Below, one piece after another: positions 54,616-63,738 of a stretch of 64,000 nt of DNA (its first letter is position 1; every line of letters begins with the position of its first letter). The notes beneath the pieces were generated by a model, which searched no databases, was not told the origin of the DNA, and worked only from the letters and a program-made list of their open reading frames with translations. Source of the stretch: Arthrobacter sp. B2a2-09 (GTDB taxonomy: Bacteria; Actinomycetota; Actinomycetes; Actinomycetales; Micrococcaceae); NCBI RefSeq assembly GCF_027587375.1, contig NZ_JAMXIC010000016.1:1-64000 (forward strand), read 5' to 3'. The position numbers and the translations under genes were made by a program.

Positions 54616-55194
54616 CTAGACCGCTTTGGCCGCCTCGATAGCCAACAACACGCGATCCGTGACCTCGTCGATGCCGCCAATGCCATCGACTTGGGTCAGG
54701 ATGCCGCGTTCGGCATACTTGGCCACGACGGCCTCGGTCTGCTCGTGGTAGAGGTCCAGGCGGTGGCGGATGACACCTTCGTTGTCGTCCGAGCGCCCGG
54801 TCTCCTTGGCACGGCCCAACAAGCGCGAAACAAGTTCCTCGTCGTCGGCGGTCAGCTGAAGCACGACGTCGAGCTTCTCTTCCGTGCCGGCGAGGATCTG
54901 GTCCAGGTATTCCACCTGGGCGGTGGTGCGCGGGTATCCGTCGAGCAGGAAGCCGTTCTCGACGTCGCTCTCGCTCAGGCGGTCACGGACCATCTTGTTG
55001 GTCACGCTGTCCGGAACGAAATCGCCGGCGTCCATGTACTTCTTGGCTTCGATACCCAGCGGGGTTTCGCCCTTGACGTTTGCACGGAAGATGTCGCCCG
55101 TGGAAATGGCGACTACGCCCAAGCGCTCGGAAATCCGCTCAGCCTGGGTTCCCTTGCCCGAACCCGGAGGTCCAATGATCAGCATTCTCGTCAT
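54616..55194 (-). CDS. adk: Adenylate kinase
   Basis: Balances AMP, ADP and ATP. The 192-residue short form has the P-loop IIGPPGSGKGTQAERI at residues 5-20, the AMP-binding STGDIFR and the DGYPRTTAQ motif; it lacks the zinc-binding LID insertion of longer forms. ATG 55194 overlaps the secY stop codon by four bases. Confidence 0.97.
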   Translation of the reverse strand: MTRMLIIGPPGSGKGTQAERISERLGVVAISTGDIFRANVKGETPLGIEAKKYMDAGDFVPDSVTNKMVRDRLSESDVENGFLLDGYPRTTAQVEYLDQILAGTEEKLDVVLQLTADDEELVSRLLGRAKETGRSDDNEGVIRHRLDLYHEQTEAVVAKYAERGILTQVDGIGGIDEVTDRVLLAIEAAKAV

Positions 55195-56501
55195 CGCAAA
55201 AGCCCTTCGTAGTGACGTTGTTGTAGCTGCGCATCAATCTGCTTGACGGTTTCCAGGCCCACACCCACCATGATCAGAATTGACGTGCCACCGAACGGGA
55301 AGTTCTGGTTGGCGCTGATCAGGACGAGTGCGACCAGCGGAATCAACGCCACGAAGCCCAAGTAGAAGGCACCGGGGAGGGTGATCCTGGAAAGCACGTA
55401 CTGCAGGTAGTCCGCGGTCGGTTTACCCGCCCGGATGCCCGGAATGAACCCGCCGTACTTCTTCATGTTGTCCGAGACCTCTTCAGGGTTGAAGGTGATC
55501 GCGACGTAGAAGTAGGTGAAGAACACGATCATGGCGAAGTACAGCGCCATGTAGATGGGGTGGTCGCCCTTGGTGAGGTTGTTGTTGATCCACTCAACCC
55601 ACGGGGCGATGGACTCTCCGGCCTTCGGCTGATTGAACTGCGCAATCAGCCCCGGCAGGTAGAGCATGGAGGAAGCGAAGATGACGGGCACGACGCCGGC
55701 CATGTTCACCTTGATGGGGATGTAGGTGCTGGTGCCGCCCACGGTGCGCCGGCCGATCATGCGCTTGGCGTACTGGACCGGAATGCGCCGCTGGGACTGC
55801 TCCACGAAGACTACGAGTGCGACGGTCACGAGGCCGATCGCCAACACCATGAAGAATGTGCCCGGTCCCTTGGAGTTCCAGATGGCACCAAGCGAGGTTG
55901 GGAAACCGGCTGCGATGGAAGTGAAGATGAGCAGCGACATGCCGTTGCCCACACCCTTCTCGGTAACCAGTTCGCCCATCCACATGATGAGGCCCGTACC
56001 GGCCGTCAAGGTGATGACCACAAGGATCGTGGCGATGATGCTGGTATCGGGGATGATCGGCAGCTGGCAGTTGGGCAGCAGCTGCCCGGAGCGCGCCAGG
56101 GACACCAAAGTGGTGGCGTTCAGCAGGCCCAGCGCAATGGTCAGATAACGCGTGTACTGCGTCAGCTTCGACTGGCCCGAGGCACCTTCGTCATACAGCT
56201 CCTGGAACCGCGGTATGACCACGCGGAGCAGCTGCACGATGATGCTGGCCGTGATGTACGGCATGATCCCCAGGGCAAAGATCGATACCTGCAGCAGTGC
56301 ACCACCGCTGAACAGGTTGACGAGCTGGTAGAGGCCGCCCTGGTCCTGATTGCTTGACAAACATTGCTGAACATTTTGGTAGCTCACACCAGGCGAGGGG
56401 ATAAAAGCTCCCAAGCGGAAGATTGTGATGATTCCCAGCGTGAACAACAACTTGCGTCGCAGATCAGGCGTACGAAATGCCCGGCCGAATGCGCTTAGCA
56501 A
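55191..56501 (-). CDS. secY: Preprotein translocase subunit SecY
   Basis: Channel subunit of the Sec translocon, 436 residues with ten transmembrane helices. LGIITIFRLGAFIPSPGV, GIMPYITASIIVQLL, RRIPVQYAKRM and FNPEEVSDNMKKYGGFIPGIRAG (in two blocks) are family markers, and the cytosolic C5 loop is intact. It uses a TTG start at 56501 with CAGGAGG upstream. Unlike the tight spacing elsewhere in the operon, 187 bp with a terminator-like hairpin separate it from rplO. Confidence 0.97.
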   Translation of the reverse strand: MLSAFGRAFRTPDLRRKLLFTLGIITIFRLGAFIPSPGVSYQNVQQCLSSNQDQGGLYQLVNLFSGGALLQVSIFALGIMPYITASIIVQLLRVVIPRFQELYDEGASGQSKLTQYTRYLTIALGLLNATTLVSLARSGQLLPNCQLPIIPDTSIIATILVVITLTAGTGLIMWMGELVTEKGVGNGMSLLIFTSIAAGFPTSLGAIWNSKGPGTFFMVLAIGLVTVALVVFVEQSQRRIPVQYAKRMIGRRTVGGTSTYIPIKVNMAGVVPVIFASSMLYLPGLIAQFNQPKAGESIAPWVEWINNNLTKGDHPIYMALYFAMIVFFTYFYVAITFNPEEVSDNMKKYGGFIPGIRAGKPTADYLQYVLSRITLPGAFYLGFVALIPLVALVLISANQNFPFGGTSILIMVGVGLETVKQIDAQLQQRHYEGLLR

Positions 56502-56612
56502 GCGTCCTCCTGAGTTAAAAGTCCAAGGGTGTCGAAGGGGTCATTGAAACCCAACACCCGAGTCTAACGGCTTGATGCGCCATGCGAACAATCGAGGGGT
56601 GGGCGCGACATG

Positions 56613-56663
56613 AAAAAACTCCCGGCGCGGGGGGCCGAAGCCCTCCACACCGGGAGTCTTTTT
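56613..56663 (-). terminator. Terminator-like hairpin between rplO and secY
   Basis: ACTCCCGG (56618-56625) pairs with CCGGGAGT (56650-56657), with a GC-rich loop that can fold further. In the direction of rplO transcription GTTTTTTCATG follows the stem. It lies 31 bases beyond the rplO stop codon and would split the spc operon from secY-adk. Confidence 0.7.
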
Positions 56664-56688
56664 ACAGCGGGCTGTGCCCCAAAGCCCT

Positions 56689-57171
56689 TTAGAGGGCAGT
56701 GGTGGTGCCGCCTGCTGCTGCAATCTTCTCAGCTGCGCTGGAGGAGAAGGCGTGGGCGGTGACGTCGACCTTGACGGTGATGTCGCCGGTGCCCAGCACC
56801 TTGACGGGCTGGTTCTTGCGAACGGCACCCTTCTCAACCAGGGACTCGACGGTGACAGCGCCACCTTCCGGGAACAGCTCGTTGAGCTTGTCCAGGTTTA
56901 CAACCTGGAACTCAACCCGGAACGGGTTCTTGAAGCCGCGAAGCTTCGGCAGGCGCATGTGCAGCGGCAGCTGGCCGCCGGCAAAGCCAGCCTTGACCTG
57001 GTAGCGGGCCTTCGTACCCTTGGTACCGCGACCGGCGGTCTTACCCTTGGAGCCTTCACCACGACCAACACGGGTCTTGGCAGTCTTGGCACCGGGGGCG
57101 GGACGCAGGTGGTGGACCTTCAGAGTGTTCTGCTTGTCGGCAGCCTCTGCGGCGGTTTTGTTCTCAGCCAT
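56689..57171 (-). CDS. rplO: 50S ribosomal protein L15
   Basis: A 160-residue protein whose Gly/Arg-rich N-terminal extension threads into 23S r[39 protein letters not shown] read in blocks, then [24 protein letters not shown] 57171 shares one base with the rpmD stop codon. Confidence 0.97.
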   Translation of the reverse strand: MAENKTAAEAADKQNTLKVHHLRPAPGAKTAKTRVGRGEGSKGKTAGRGTKGTKARYQVKAGFAGGQLPLHMRLPKLRGFKNPFRVEFQVVNLDKLNELFPEGGAVTVESLVEKGAVRKNQPVKVLGTGDITVKVDVTAHAFSSSAAEKIAAAGGTTTAL

Positions 57172-57377
57172 TACTTCGCCTCCTCTACATTCACGAGGTG
57201 CGGAACCGTGTTGAGCATTCCAACAGTCACGGCGTCAGCGGTACGGACAACAGTGTGTCCGATGCGCTTGAGGCCGAGGGACCGCAGGGTTTCACGCTGG
57301 TTCTGCTTGGCGCCGATGACGCCCTTGATCTGGGTGATCTCCAACTGAGCGTCGGAGGGAGTCAGGTTCTTAGCCAT
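57171..57377 (-). CDS. rpmD: 50S ribosomal protein L30
   Basis: A 68-residue protein; [31 protein letters not shown] and [15 protein letters not shown] cover the whole family length. It lies between rpsE and rplO in the standard order, with a two-base gap to rpsE. Confidence 0.97.
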   Translation of the reverse strand: MAKNLTPSDAQLEITQIKGVIGAKQNQRETLRSLGLKRIGHTVVRTADAVTVGMLNTVPHLVNVEEAK

Positions 57378-57379
57378 GA

Positions 57380-58084
57380 CTAGGCACCTGCCTTCTGGTT
57401 CTGGAGTGCACGCACCAGAGCAGCAGGAGCAACCTCGTCCAGCGGCAGGCCACGGCGGGCTGCCACGGAAGCGGGCTCTTCCAGTCGCTTCAGGGCGTCA
57501 ACAGTCGCGTGAACGATGTTGATGGCGTTCGAGGAACCGAGCGACTTGGAGAGAACGTCGTGGATACCGACGCATTCCAGTACCGCGCGGACCGGACCAC
57601 CGGCGATAACACCGGTACCCGGGGAAGCCGGACGCAGCATGACAACGCCTGCTGCGGCCTCACCCTGCACGCGGTGCGGGATGGTGTTTCCAACGCGGGG
57701 AACGCGGAAGAAGGACTTCTTAGCCTCTTCAACGCCCTTAGCGATAGCTGCCGGAACTTCCTTCGCCTTGCCGTAGCCAACGCCAACCAGGCCGTTGCCG
57801 TCACCGACGACGACGAGGGCGGTGAAGCTGAAGCGACGACCACCCTTGACGACCTTGGCAACACGGTTGATGGTTACAACGCGCTCTACGAACTGGCTCT
57901 TCTCGGCCTCGCGACCGCCGTCGCGGCCACCACGGCCACCACGGTCGCCGCGGCCCTGGCCACGGTCACCACGCTCGCCACGACGGCCGCCGCGGCGGTC
58001 GTCGGTGGCAGCAGCGGTCTCAGTTGCCTCAGCAGCTGCGCCTTCAGTCACCTGAATGTCCTTTTCGTTATTCTCAACGGTCAC
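57380..58084 (-). CDS. rpsE: 30S ribosomal protein S5 with an Arg/Gly-rich N-terminal extension
   Basis: A 234-residue S5. The core (from about residue 63) has [35 protein letters not shown] and [21 protein letters not shown] in parts. The first 60 residues add an acidic stretch and then an Arg/Gly/Asp-rich run ([18 protein letters not shown] and on) that looks like an RGG RNA-binding segment; short versions occur in actinobacteria. The GTG start overlaps rplR by four bases. Confidence 0.97.
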   Translation of the reverse strand: MTVENNEKDIQVTEGAAAEATETAAATDDRRGGRRGERGDRGQGRGDRGGRGGRDGGREAEKSQFVERVVTINRVAKVVKGGRRFSFTALVVVGDGNGLVGVGYGKAKEVPAAIAKGVEEAKKSFFRVPRVGNTIPHRVQGEAAAGVVMLRPASPGTGVIAGGPVRAVLECVGIHDVLSKSLGSSNAINIVHATVDALKRLEEPASVAARRGLPLDEVAPAALVRALQNQKAGA

Positions 58085-58464
58085 AGTGCCAGACCACCTT
58101 CACGTGCGCCGTCAGCGACGGCGGCGATGCGGCCGTGGTACTTGTTACCACCGCGGTCGAAGACAACAGCTTCGATGCCTGCAGCCTTGGCACGCCCGGC
58201 AACGAGCTCGCCGACGCGCTTGGCCTTGGCAGTCTTGTCGCCGTCGAATGCACGAAGGTCAGCTTCCAAAGTGGAAGCGTAAGCCACGGTTACACCCTTG
58301 CTGTCATCGACAACCTGGACGAAGATGTGGCGTGCGGAGCGGTTGACGACCAGACGAGGACGAGCAGCCGTGCCGGTGATGCGCTTGCGGATACGAAGCT
58401 GGCGACGGCTGCGTGCAGCAGACTTGCTCTTGTTCGTACGCTTCTTGTTAATTGCGATGGCCAT
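58081..58464 (-). CDS. rplR: 50S ribosomal protein L18
   Basis: A 127-residue 5S-rRNA-binding protein. [29 protein letters not shown] (in blocks), [26 protein letters not shown] and [17 protein letters not shown] are diagnostic. ATG 58464 starts after a three-base gap from rplF. Confidence 0.97.
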   Translation of the reverse strand: MAIAINKKRTNKSKSAARSRRQLRIRKRITGTAARPRLVVNRSARHIFVQVVDDSKGVTVAYASTLEADLRAFDGDKTAKAKRVGELVAGRAKAAGIEAVVFDRGGNKYHGRIAAVADGAREGGLAL

Positions 58465-58467
58465 GGT

Positions 58468-59004
58468 TTACTTACCAGCCTTTCCGACCTTGCGGCGGAT
58501 AACTTCGCCGGCGTAACGGACACCCTTGCCCTTGTAGGGGTCGGGCTTGCGCAGCTTGCGAATGTTGGCAGCAACCTCGCCGACCTGCTGCTTGGAGATA
58601 CCAGCGACGGAGAGCTTGGTCGGCCCCTCCACCGTGAAGGTGATGCCTTCCGGAGCGGAGACATTGACCGGGTGGCTGAAGCCGAGAGCGAACTCAAGGT
58701 CAGAACCCTTGGCCTGAACGCGGTAACCGGTACCAACGATTTCAAGCTTCTTTTCGTAGCCCTTGGTGACGCCCTCGATCATGTTGGCGATCAGGGTGCG
58801 GGTCAGGCCGTGCAGGGAACGCGAAGCGCGCTCGTCGTTCGGGCGGGTGACAGTCAAGGTGCTCTCGTCCAGGGTGACCTCGATCGGGCTGGCTACAGTG
58901 TGGCTCAGCTCGCCTTTGGTGCCCTTGACGTTGATGACAGAGCCATCAACCTTAACTTCAACGCCGGCAGGAACGGTGATGGGGAGACGTCCAATACGTG
59001 ACAT
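58468..59004 (-). CDS. rplF: 50S ribosomal protein L6
   Basis: A 178-residue protein near the factor-binding site. [16 protein letters not shown] at the start, [27 protein letters not shown] [13 protein letters not shown], and the C-terminal [20 protein letters not shown] are present. Confidence 0.97.
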   Translation of the reverse strand: MSRIGRLPITVPAGVEVKVDGSVINVKGTKGELSHTVASPIEVTLDESTLTVTRPNDERASRSLHGLTRTLIANMIEGVTKGYEKKLEIVGTGYRVQAKGSDLEFALGFSHPVNVSAPEGITFTVEGPTKLSVAGISKQQVGEVAANIRKLRKPDPYKGKGVRYAGEVIRRKVGKAGK

Positions 59005-59022
59005 TATTCTCTTCCTTTCCCG

Positions 59023-59421
59023 TTACCAGACGTACGCGAGGACTTCGCCGCCCACGCCCTTCTTGCCGGCCTGCTTGTCAGTCAGGAGGCCGGAAGAGGT
59101 GGACAGGATTGCGATACCCAGGCCACCCAGCACGTGAGGCAGGTTGGTGGACTTCGCGTAAACGCGGAGACCAGGCTTGGAAATGCGGCGGACACCAGCG
59201 ATCGAACGCTCGCGGTTCGGACCGAACTTGAGGTCGATGGTCAGCTTCTTGCCGACTTCGGCTTCCTCTTCCTTCCAGGCAGCAATGTAGCCTTCTGCCT
59301 TCAGGATGTCGGCAACGCGTGCCTTGAGCTTGCTGTACGGCATGGTCACGGTGTCGTGGTATGCCGAGTTGGCGTTGCGCAGACGCGTAAGCATGTCTGC
59401 GACAGGATCTGTCATAGTCAT
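59023..59421 (-). CDS. rpsH: 30S ribosomal protein S8
   Basis: A 132-residue protein that binds the central domain of 16S r[41 protein letters not shown] and [19 protein letters not shown] are the family blocks. ATG 59421 (MTMTDP) is used; ATG 59415 is equally possible. No rpsN lies between this gene and rplE, unlike many operons. Confidence 0.97.
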   Translation of the reverse strand: MTMTDPVADMLTRLRNANSAYHDTVTMPYSKLKARVADILKAEGYIAAWKEEEAEVGKKLTIDLKFGPNRERSIAGVRRISKPGLRVYAKSTNLPHVLGGLGIAILSTSSGLLTDKQAGKKGVGGEVLAYVW

Positions 59422-59498
59422 TTGGGCTCTTGCCCTTCCTCGTAATGGTTTCCGCGTTGGCCGATCAAGCAGCCGCGGCCGGACCTACTACGTAGTTA

Positions 59499-60086
59499 TT
59501 AGTCTTCGGATTTGAACGGGAAGCCAAGTGCCTTGAGCAGCGCACGGCCTTCGTCATCGGTCTTTGCAGTGGTGACAACCGTGATGTCCATACCGCGAAC
59601 GCGGTCGATGGAGTCCTGGTCGATTTCGTGGAACATAACCTGCTCGGTCAGACCGAAGGTGTAGTTGCCGTTGCCGTCGAACTGCTTGCCGTTGAGGCCG
59701 CGGAAGTCGCGGATACGGGGCAGGGCGAGGGAAACGAGGCGGTCCACGAATTCCCACATACGGTCCCCACGCAGAGTTGCGTGTGCACCGATGGGCATGC
59801 CTTCGCGCAGCTTGAACTGTGCGATGGACTTGCGGGCCTTGGTTACCTGCGGCTTCTGGCCGGTGATCAGGGTGAGGTCGCGGACAGCGCCGTCGATCAG
59901 CTTGGAGTCCTTAGCGGCATCTCCAACACCCATGTTCACAACAACCTTCACCAGGCGGGGAACCTGGTTCACGTTCTCGTACTTGAATTCCTCAACCAGG
60001 GTCTGCTTGATGGAATCGGCGTACTTCGTCTTCAGACGCGGAACGATCTTCGTCACTGCGGCGGTCTCAGACAGTGTTTCGCTCAT
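59499..60086 (-). CDS. rplE: 50S ribosomal protein L5
   Basis: A 195-residue 5S-rRNA-binding protein. [49 protein letters not shown] (in blocks) and [26 protein letters not shown] are present. ATG 60086 shares one base with the rplX stop codon (TGATG). Confidence 0.97.
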   Translation of the reverse strand: MSETLSETAAVTKIVPRLKTKYADSIKQTLVEEFKYENVNQVPRLVKVVVNMGVGDAAKDSKLIDGAVRDLTLITGQKPQVTKARKSIAQFKLREGMPIGAHATLRGDRMWEFVDRLVSLALPRIRDFRGLNGKQFDGNGNYTFGLTEQVMFHEIDQDSIDRVRGMDITVVTTAKTDDEGRALLKALGFPFKSED

Positions 60087-60445
60087 CAGATGTCCTTCCC
60101 GGATGCCTTGGACACGCGGACACGGACGGTCTTGGAGACGCCGTCCTTCTCAACGGTCTCGAGACGGAAACCAACGCGGGTCGGCTTCTTGGTCGAGGGG
60201 TCAACAAGAGCAACGTTGGAGACGTGGATCGGGGCCTCAACGACCTCGATGCCACCGGTCTTGGTGCCGCGCTGCGACTGACCGACCTTGGTGTGCTTGG
60301 TGACTCGGTTGATGCCTTCTACGAGAAGGCGGTTGGCCTCCGGGTAAACGCGCAAAACCTTGCCCTGCTTGCCGCGGTCGCCGCCGCGCTCCTGCTTGGC
60401 TCCGGTGATGACCTGAACGAGGTCACCCTTCTTGATTTTAGCCAT
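60086..60445 (-). CDS. rplX: 50S ribosomal protein L24
   Basis: A 119-residue assembly initiator with a KOW motif: [16 protein letters not shown], then [20 protein letters not shown]. The C-terminal part (about 60-119) reads [20 protein letters not shown]. Three bases separate it from rplN. Confidence 0.97.
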   Translation of the reverse strand: MAKIKKGDLVQVITGAKQERGGDRGKQGKVLRVYPEANRLLVEGINRVTKHTKVGQSQRGTKTGGIEVVEAPIHVSNVALVDPSTKKPTRVGFRLETVEKDGVSKTVRVRVSKASGKDI

Positions 60446-60448
60446 GGA

Positions 60449-60817
60449 CTAAAGCACCTCCGGGGCCAGGGAGACGATCTTCATGAACTTCTTGTCACGG
60501 AGCTCACGACCAACCGGGCCGAAGATACGGGTACCGCGGGGGTCGCCGTCGTTCTTCAGAATCACAGCTGCGTTCTCGTCAAACTTGATGTAGGAACCAT
60601 CCGCACGGCGGCGTTCCTTCTTGGTACGAACGATGACAGCCTTGACGACGTCACCCTTCTTTACGTTGCCGCCCGGGATAGCGTCCTTGACGGTTGCGAC
60701 AATGACGTCGCCAATGCCTGCGTAGCGACGGCCGGATCCACCGAGAACGCGAATGGTAAGGATTTCCTTAGCACCCGTGTTGTCGGCGACCTTCAGTCGC
60801 GACTCCTGCTGAATCAA
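60449..60817 (-). CDS. rplN: 50S ribosomal protein L14
   Basis: A 122-residue protein, full family length: [40 protein letters not shown] and the end [10 protein letters not shown]. The start is TTG 60817, supported by AAGGAG just upstream and by the invariant IQQESRL sequence. First gene of the spc part; the preceding 347-bp gap contains a terminator and probably its promoter. Confidence 0.97.
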   Translation of the reverse strand: MIQQESRLKVADNTGAKEILTIRVLGGSGRRYAGIGDVIVATVKDAIPGGNVKKGDVVKAVIVRTKKERRRADGSYIKFDENAAVILKNDGDPRGTRIFGPVGRELRDKKFMKIVSLAPEVL

Positions 60818-61164
60818 TTTTTACTCCTTGCGTCGCGCCGGTTCTCAGACCGAAATGGAGCATACGGAATGAGCCTTGCGGAACGGTTGATCGGGGTGTC
60901 TCTTGACCTGCCTGGATTTTGCCAGTGCAGGCCTAAACTCCCGTGCCGCCAGCATCAGCTTCCCTTGCGGAAATAACTGCGCGGGGCAGTATGCCGCGGC
61001 ACGATTGTTTACGAGGTGGTTGTTGACGCACAACTGGCGCCATACAAACTCAATATCCTAGCACGTTTTGCGCTACGGACCGAAACGCGGGAAGGCCCGC
61101 ATTCCTTTCGGAATGCGGGCCTTCCCACCAATCCATATCGCTGCCGGACAAAGCCGGCGCGGGA
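60818..61164 (-). other. Intergenic region between rpsQ and rplN
   Basis: 347 bp without a gene. It begins (in transcription order) with the perfect terminator hairpin at 61089-61126 and should hold the promoter of the spc operon. On the minus strand CTAGGATATTG (about 61054-61064) and TTGTGC with TAAACA 16 bases later are weak -10/-35 candidates; none is convincing. Small open frames here have no ribosome site. Confidence 0.5.
61089..61126 (-). terminator. Perfect 17-bp hairpin after rpsQ
   Basis: GGGAAGGCCCGCATTCC (61089-61105) pairs perfectly with GGAATGCGGGCCTTCCC (61110-61126) over a TTTC loop. It begins 39 bases beyond the rpsQ stop codon and ends the S10 operon. The following minus-strand sequence (GCGTTTCGG) has little U tract. 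Confidence 0.8.
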
Positions 61165-61464
61165 CTACTTAGCCTTTTCGAGGATCTCGACCAGGCGCCA
61201 CCGCTTTGTAGCGGACAGCGGGCGGGTCTCAGAGATCAGAACGAGGTCGCCGATGCCGGCGGTGTTCTGCTCGTCGTGAGCCTTGATCTTCGAGGTGCGG
61301 CGAATGACCTTGCCGTACAGAGCGTGCTTCACGCGGTCTTCAACCTGAACAACGATGGTCTTTTCCATCTTGTCAGAGACAACGTAGCCGCGACGCGTCT
61401 TACGGTAACCGCGCTGTTCAGCGCTGGCTGCTGCTTCCGTCACAGTTTCCTTCTGTTCGCTCAC
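61165..61464 (-). CDS. rpsQ: 30S ribosomal protein S17
   Basis: A 99-residue protein. [43 protein letters not shown] (in blocks) and [22 protein letters not shown] cover S17, with a 17-residue Glu/Ala-rich N-terminal extension. The GTG start at 61464 overlaps the rpmC stop codon by four bases. Confidence 0.97.
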   Translation of the reverse strand: MSEQKETVTEAAASAEQRGYRKTRRGYVVSDKMEKTIVVQVEDRVKHALYGKVIRRTSKIKAHDEQNTAGIGDLVLISETRPLSATKRWRLVEILEKAK

Positions 61465-61784
61465 TTGGCGTCCTCTCCAGCCTCGGCTTCGGCCTTTTCA
61501 GCCTTGGCTTCTGCCTTCTTGGACTTCTTTTCTTCCTTGGCTTCCACAACCGGTGCGGCAACCTCGGCACGAATGCCCAGCTCGCGCTCACGGAGAACGG
61601 TGTAGATACGTGCGATGTCCTTCTTTACCGCGCGCAGACGACCGTGGTTCTCCAGCTGACCGGTGGCGGACTGGAAACGCAGGTTGAACAGCTCTTCCTT
61701 GGCCTTGCGGAGTTCTTCAACGAGTCGCTCGTTGTCGAAACCGTCCAGCTGTGCGGATGCAAGTTCCTTGGATCCTACTGCCAT
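61461..61784 (-). CDS. rpmC: 50S ribosomal protein L29 with a charged C-terminal tail
   Basis: A 107-residue protein. Residues 5-70 are the L29 coiled hairpin ([40 protein letters not shown]). The last 30 residues are Lys/Glu/Ala-rich ([20 protein letters not shown]) and longer than the usual 65-70-residue protein; similar tails occur on L17 here. Confidence 0.96.
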   Translation of the reverse strand: MAVGSKELASAQLDGFDNERLVEELRKAKEELFNLRFQSATGQLENHGRLRAVKKDIARIYTVLRERELGIRAEVAAPVVEAKEEKKSKKAEAKAEKAEAEAGEDAK

Positions 61785-61786
61785 TT

Positions 61787-62203
61787 CTATTCACCACCTT
61801 CGCGACGCAGAATGCGTGCCTTCAACGGGAGCTTGTGGATTGCCAGGCGCAGTGCCTCGCGAGCAACCGATTCTTCGACGCCGGCGATCTCGAAGAGAAC
61901 CCGGCCCGGCTTGACGTTTGCGACCCACCATTCCGGAGAACCCTTACCGGAACCCATGCGGGTTTCGGCTGGCTTCTTCGTCAGCGGACGGTCCGGATAG
62001 ATGTTGATCCAGACCTTGCCGCCACGCTTGATGTGGCGGGTCATCGCGATACGGGCAGACTCGATCTGACGGTTCGTGACGTAAGCCGGGCTCAGCGCCT
62101 GGATGCCGTACTCACCGAAAGTGACCTTGGTGCCGCCCGTTGCAGCGCCGGAACGACCCGGGTGGTGCTGCTTACGGTGCTTGACTCGACGTGGGATAAG
62201 CAT
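61787..62203 (-). CDS. rplP: 50S ribosomal protein L16
   Basis: A 138-residue protein near the A-site tRNA elbow. [43 protein letters not shown] (in blocks), [14 protein letters not shown] and [14 protein letters not shown] are typical. Two bases from rpmC; its ATG directly follows the rpsC stop codon. Confidence 0.97.
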   Translation of the reverse strand: MLIPRRVKHRKQHHPGRSGAATGGTKVTFGEYGIQALSPAYVTNRQIESARIAMTRHIKRGGKVWINIYPDRPLTKKPAETRMGSGKGSPEWWVANVKPGRVLFEIAGVEESVAREALRLAIHKLPLKARILRREGGE

Positions 62204-63040
62204 TTAAGCCTGTCCTCCTTCTGCCGCGGGAGCAGCAGCTTCAGCTGCCGGAGCCTCTGCAGCAACAGGTGCTGCGTCAGCTGCCGGACGGTCGGTACGA
62301 CGACGGCGGTCACCACGGTCGGCGCCACCCGGGCGGCCCGGGCGGTCGCTGGGACCGCGGCCGCGGGACGGAGCAGCAGCTGCCTGCTGAGCCAGTTCCT
62401 TGGCCGTGACGTCGCCCTTGTAGATCCAGACCTTCACGCCGATGCGGCCGAAGGTGGTCTTGGCCTCGTAGAAGCCGTAGTCGATGTTCGCACGCAGGGT
62501 GTGCAGGGGCACACGGCCTTCGCGGTAGAACTCCGAGCGGGACATTTCTGCGCCACCCAGTCGACCGGAGCAAGCAATACGGATACCCTTGGCACCCGCA
62601 CGCTGTGCGGACTGCATGGCCTTCTTCATCGCACGGCGGAAAGCCACGCGGGAAGTCAGCTGCTCAGCAACGCCCTGGGCAACAAGCTGGGCTTCCATCT
62701 CGGGGTTCTTGACCTCGAGGATGTTCAGCTGAACCTGCTTGCCGGTGAGCTTTTCGAGCTCGCCGCGAATGCGGTCCGCCTCTGCGCCGCGGCGGCCGAT
62801 GACGATGCCCGGGCGAGCCGTGTGGATGTCCACGCGGACACGGTCACGGGTGCGCTCGATTTCGACCTTAGCGATACCAGCCCGCTCCATGCCCGTGGAC
62901 ATGAGCTGACGGATGCGGATGTCTTCGCGAACGAAGTCCTTGTACCGCTGGCCGGCCTTGGTGCTGTCAGCAAACCAGTGCGATACGTGATCGGTGGTGA
63001 TGCCGAGTCGGAACCCGTGCGGGTTTACTTTCTGTCCCAC
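62204..63040 (-). CDS. rpsC: 30S ribosomal protein S3
   Basis: A 278-residue protein of the mRNA entry tunnel. [18 protein letters not shown] at the start, the KH domain with [18 protein letters not shown], and [20 protein letters not shown]. After about residue 215 an Arg/Pro/Gly stretch and an Ala/Glu/Pro-rich tail extend the protein, as in other actinobacteria. GTG 63040 directly follows the rplV stop codon. Confidence 0.97.
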   Translation of the reverse strand: MGQKVNPHGFRLGITTDHVSHWFADSTKAGQRYKDFVREDIRIRQLMSTGMERAGIAKVEIERTRDRVRVDIHTARPGIVIGRRGAEADRIRGELEKLTGKQVQLNILEVKNPEMEAQLVAQGVAEQLTSRVAFRRAMKKAMQSAQRAGAKGIRIACSGRLGGAEMSRSEFYREGRVPLHTLRANIDYGFYEAKTTFGRIGVKVWIYKGDVTAKELAQQAAAAPSRGRGPSDRPGRPGGADRGDRRRRTDRPAADAAPVAAEAPAAEAAAPAAEGGQA

Positions 63041-63406
63041 TTAGCGAGCCTCCTCTTTCTCCGGGGTAGCGACTACCACGGTGATGTGGCTCGTGCGCTT
63101 CTTGATCTGAAATGCGCGACCCTGAGCACGCGGCTGGAACCGCTTCATGGTCGGGCCTTCATCAACAAACGCTTCGCTGATGTAGAGGTCTCCTTCGTCA
63201 AAGGCAACGCCATCGCGGTCCGCGAGGACCCGTGCGTTTGCCATTGCCGACTGAACTACCTTGAAAACCGGCTCCGAAGCTGCCTGTTCGGCGAACTTCA
63301 GAATTGCCAGAGCCTCATTCGCTTGCTTACCACGAACAAGGTTGACGACGCGCCGGGCCTTCATAGGCGTTACGCGGATGTGACGCGCAATTGCCTTGGC
63401 TTCCAT
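63041..63406 (-). CDS. rplV: 50S ribosomal protein L22
   Basis: A 121-residue exit-tunnel protein. [41 protein letters not shown] and the tunnel loop region [23 protein letters not shown] (in blocks) are present. Macrolide-contact loop looks normal. Confidence 0.97.
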   Translation of the reverse strand: MEAKAIARHIRVTPMKARRVVNLVRGKQANEALAILKFAEQAASEPVFKVVQSAMANARVLADRDGVAFDEGDLYISEAFVDEGPTMKRFQPRAQGRAFQIKKRTSHITVVVATPEKEEAR

Positions 63407-63444
63407 TGCTTTCCTTCTCTCGTCTTTGACGTAAGTGCAGGCGC

Positions 63445-63726
63445 CTAGCGGCGCTTGCCCTTACGGTCGTCCTTGACATGGCCGCGGAATGTCCGCGTGG
63501 GAGCGAATTCGCCGAGCTTGTGCCCGACCATCGACTCGGTGACAAACACCGGAATGTGCTTGCGTCCGTCGTGCACGGCGATCGTGTGGCCGAGCATGTC
63601 GGGGACGATCATCGAACGGCGGGACCAGGTCTTGATGACGTTCTTGGTGCCCTTTTCGTTTTCCCTGGCGACCTTCACAAAGAGGTGCTGGTCTACGAAA
63701 GGACCTTTTTTCAGGCTGCGTGGCAT
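63445..63726 (-). CDS. rpsS: 30S ribosomal protein S19
   Basis: A 93-residue head protein that pairs with S13. [40 protein letters not shown] (in blocks) and [21 protein letters not shown] are diagnostic. Confidence 0.97.
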   Translation of the reverse strand: MPRSLKKGPFVDQHLFVKVARENEKGTKNVIKTWSRRSMIVPDMLGHTIAVHDGRKHIPVFVTESMVGHKLGEFAPTRTFRGHVKDDRKGKRR

Positions 63727-63738
63727 GTGTCCAGGCTC

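Noticed and set aside
61751..63448. 565-residue open frame on the plus strand opposite rpmC-rplV
   Set aside because: It lies antisense to five certain ribosomal protein genes; long antisense frames are expected in GC-rich coding DNA.
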